From: Deltaproteobacteria bacterium
Lineage (GTDB): Bacteria > Desulfobacterota > Desulfarculia > Adiutricales > Adiutricaceae
Length of the DNA stretch: 5,873 bases
NCBI GenBank assembly: GCA_031269135.1
Contig: JAISZP010000151.1
Location: 1-5,873, forward strand
Reading direction: 5' to 3'
Within the stretch, counting starts at the first letter, position 1. Each line of letters opens with the position of its first letter. Of the stretch, positions 5,601-5,873 are shown piece by piece. The notes under the pieces are model-generated. The model had not been told where the DNA came from. It did no database searches and was given only the letters and a program-made list of their open reading frames with translations. The position numbers were made by a program, and so were the translations under genes.

Positions 5601-5873
5601 GAATTCAGGAACATAAGAGGTTTGAAGGGCCAAACCTCCGCCGAGAACCGAAGTGACCGAGTCGGATGTGGCGGTGATGGCGTCCCCCGATCTGGAGATG
5701 CGGTCGAAGGCCGCTCCCAGTTTTTCGGGAAGTTCGCTTAAGTTGGCCACTTCGAAGTAGTTGTCGGGACTTCCGGGTTTTAAAGTGTCCCATTCGCCCG
5801 GATCGGGTTTGCCGTTGCCGTTCAAATCCTTGTAGCCGCCGTATTTCGCCGCCAACCACAAGGGGTTGGGAAG
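2622..5873 (-). CDS. PilY1/PilC-like type IV pilus tip protein, 5' end outside window
   Basis: PilY1/PilC proteins sit at the tip of type IV pili or in the outer envelope and act in pilus biogenesis, retraction control, adhesion and surface sensing. The frame is open to the right edge, so the apparent TTG at 5861 is internal and a signal peptide and probable von Willebrand A domain lie outside. Numbering from that codon: NYFEVANLSELPEKLGAAFD (34-53) is the typical segment after the vWA part; KWVGNVYSLFLDQWGHLRED (104-123) is a family segment; TWRMGDVINSKPTIVG (411-426) opens the PilC beta-propeller, which continues with YFGSNDGILHAVN, EIWGFIPTSVLPHL, SYYVDLEPMIVDI, WKTILVMGLRLGG, YFALDITNP and HIVIGSGP (to about 810). 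It ends SGTLWWREVMDMG...GLLE. Seven cysteines (C259, C267, C274, C399, C826, C838, C961) suit an exported protein. D12-L-N-G-N-G-K-P-D-P-G-E23 has EF-hand spacing and D123-T-N-Y-N-G-K-L-D131 is similar. An RGD occurs at 904-906. No frameshifts are seen. Confidence 0.92.
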   Translation of the reverse strand, partial: LPNPLWLAAKYGGYKDLNGNGKPDPGEWDTLKPGSPDNYFEVANLSELPEKLGAAFDRISRSGDAITATSDSVTSVLGGGLALQTSYVPEFIHSMDEGIVAEKQTKIKWVGNVYSLFLDQWGHLREDTNYNGKLDVITKIPGEEGSGDLVVRFENQADSVKSKITLWADEKGTNVLTPYNRVVDNMYGLRSVWDTSQNLAEMADPENSRTLYAYTGATPDVYAGFASAVPLSGYLFNQTNKDSLLPYLVQGYTLGAPRSWGTCDLVTSNSCGPDKAACKQIHFSAVGKPPHSATTLSIEITTSLTAGQVVVVASGSGLKMRVGRTTAVGIVNAINNFVYDINAPSLIRASLNPGDDGTWTPSDTYTATLPNPNNPPDRNEIATSLIRFVTGVEIPGWRSRKACSPWENTPTTKITWRMGDVINSKPTIVGEPVGGYDLIYGDYSYSQFKKGAISDGGTLGRRIVTYFGSNDGILHAVNLGYYGSLEDGTIGYAKTSFFGNPSTAHDLGAEIWGFIPTSVLPHLSWMTDPAYSHSYYVDLEPMIVDIRNTSSSTYSLASGSWTPGTWKTILVMGLRLGGRSIELDYPSAPTRFLYSEYFALDITNPEVPPTLLWRFSHPNMGLPINKPAVVSSLDGWHIVIGSGPTSDVERQITEGGVTTTVMAPIDNGQIAYEGYSNQTARLFVLNAYTGALQRELGGETNEGVSGANVLENSFFNNSFVPAAVGPGSDKLILRGENVGEIEYWHNNTVYFGLTQSRTNNILDSGALMRLQMVDSYGNPTGVSNWKLTTFYNPDRPVTGAVNATFDAVGNLWVVFGTGKLWSEKDSAPACDGLATTALKNACQANHVQYLFGIKEPMSNGVLTYGQVVETNSRKLADVSSARVFPDGTVTGYNGASTENYEQILTWMRGDEYLGYKRKLNTWAYINPNYTTSKYEMILTQPKIDALPNGRSIMVVTTYEPSNDFCSPEGNSFLMLADTFTGIPAPYMSGLGFDKPTNPIKGGVNDEDQITGYLDAGRGQATEAWVIKTTSGTDYGDNSANQVLNFVHRDESSEGFISGTLWWREVMDMGFSLDPEDLEKGLLE

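Noticed and set aside
1..5873. CRISPR arrays, tRNA or rRNA genes
   Set aside because: No regularly spaced repeats, no cloverleaf-like segments and no recognisable rRNA sequence were seen on reading through the window.

Overview
The window looks like bacterial accessory DNA, with one intact, well-behaved coding region on the right and a patchwork of small mobile or decaying pieces on the left. The right half (about 2.6-5.9 kb, minus strand) is the C-terminal 1,083 codons of a very large PilY1/PilC-type pilus-tip protein whose 5' end lies outside the window. PilY1 proteins occur in Gram-negative bacteria with type IV pili. The EF-hand-like loops, the IS4-type transposase remnant and the PIN toxin would fit a deltaproteobacterial-type (Desulfobacterota or Myxococcota) genome, but the sequence alone does not prove this and I give it low weight.

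Layout from left to right: (1) 1-165, minus: the first 32 codons of an AbrB/SpoVT (MazE/VapB-like) DNA-binding antitoxin, with a GGAGGT ribosome binding site, a perfect 16-bp palindrome and a plausible sigma70-type promoter. Its toxin would lie beyond the left edge. (2) 166-643: mostly non-coding, with one possible 31-codon ORF and a hairpin. (3) 644-1252, plus: a strikingly AT-rich toxin-antitoxin module, made of a VapB-like antitoxin overlapping by 8 nt a PIN-domain toxin. The toxin is split by a -1 frameshift exactly at an A7 run that reads as an in-frame A AAA AAA heptamer. (4) 1253-1510: tandem GTTTTA hexamers, a pair of mutually exclusive hairpins, and a bidirectional intrinsic terminator. 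(5) 1511-2020, plus: a truncated IS4-family transposase with two compensating frameshifts. (6) 2021-2621: decayed or non-coding DNA containing a G-poor tract, three 13-bp tandem repeats and a strong hairpin terminator for the pilus gene. (7) 2622-5873, minus: the PilY1-like gene.

The toxin-antitoxin genes form a small operon in which the antitoxin would neutralise a PIN ribonuclease, if that ribonuclease is made at all. The PilY1-like protein would act in the envelope or at the pilus tip in pilus assembly, retraction control, adhesion or surface sensing. The left-hand genes have no evident functional link to it. The most notable point is that the four expected acidic residues of the PIN active site are divided two and two across a classic slippery heptamer. 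This could be a sequencing error, an inactivating indel or programmed frameshifting, and the sequence alone cannot decide.
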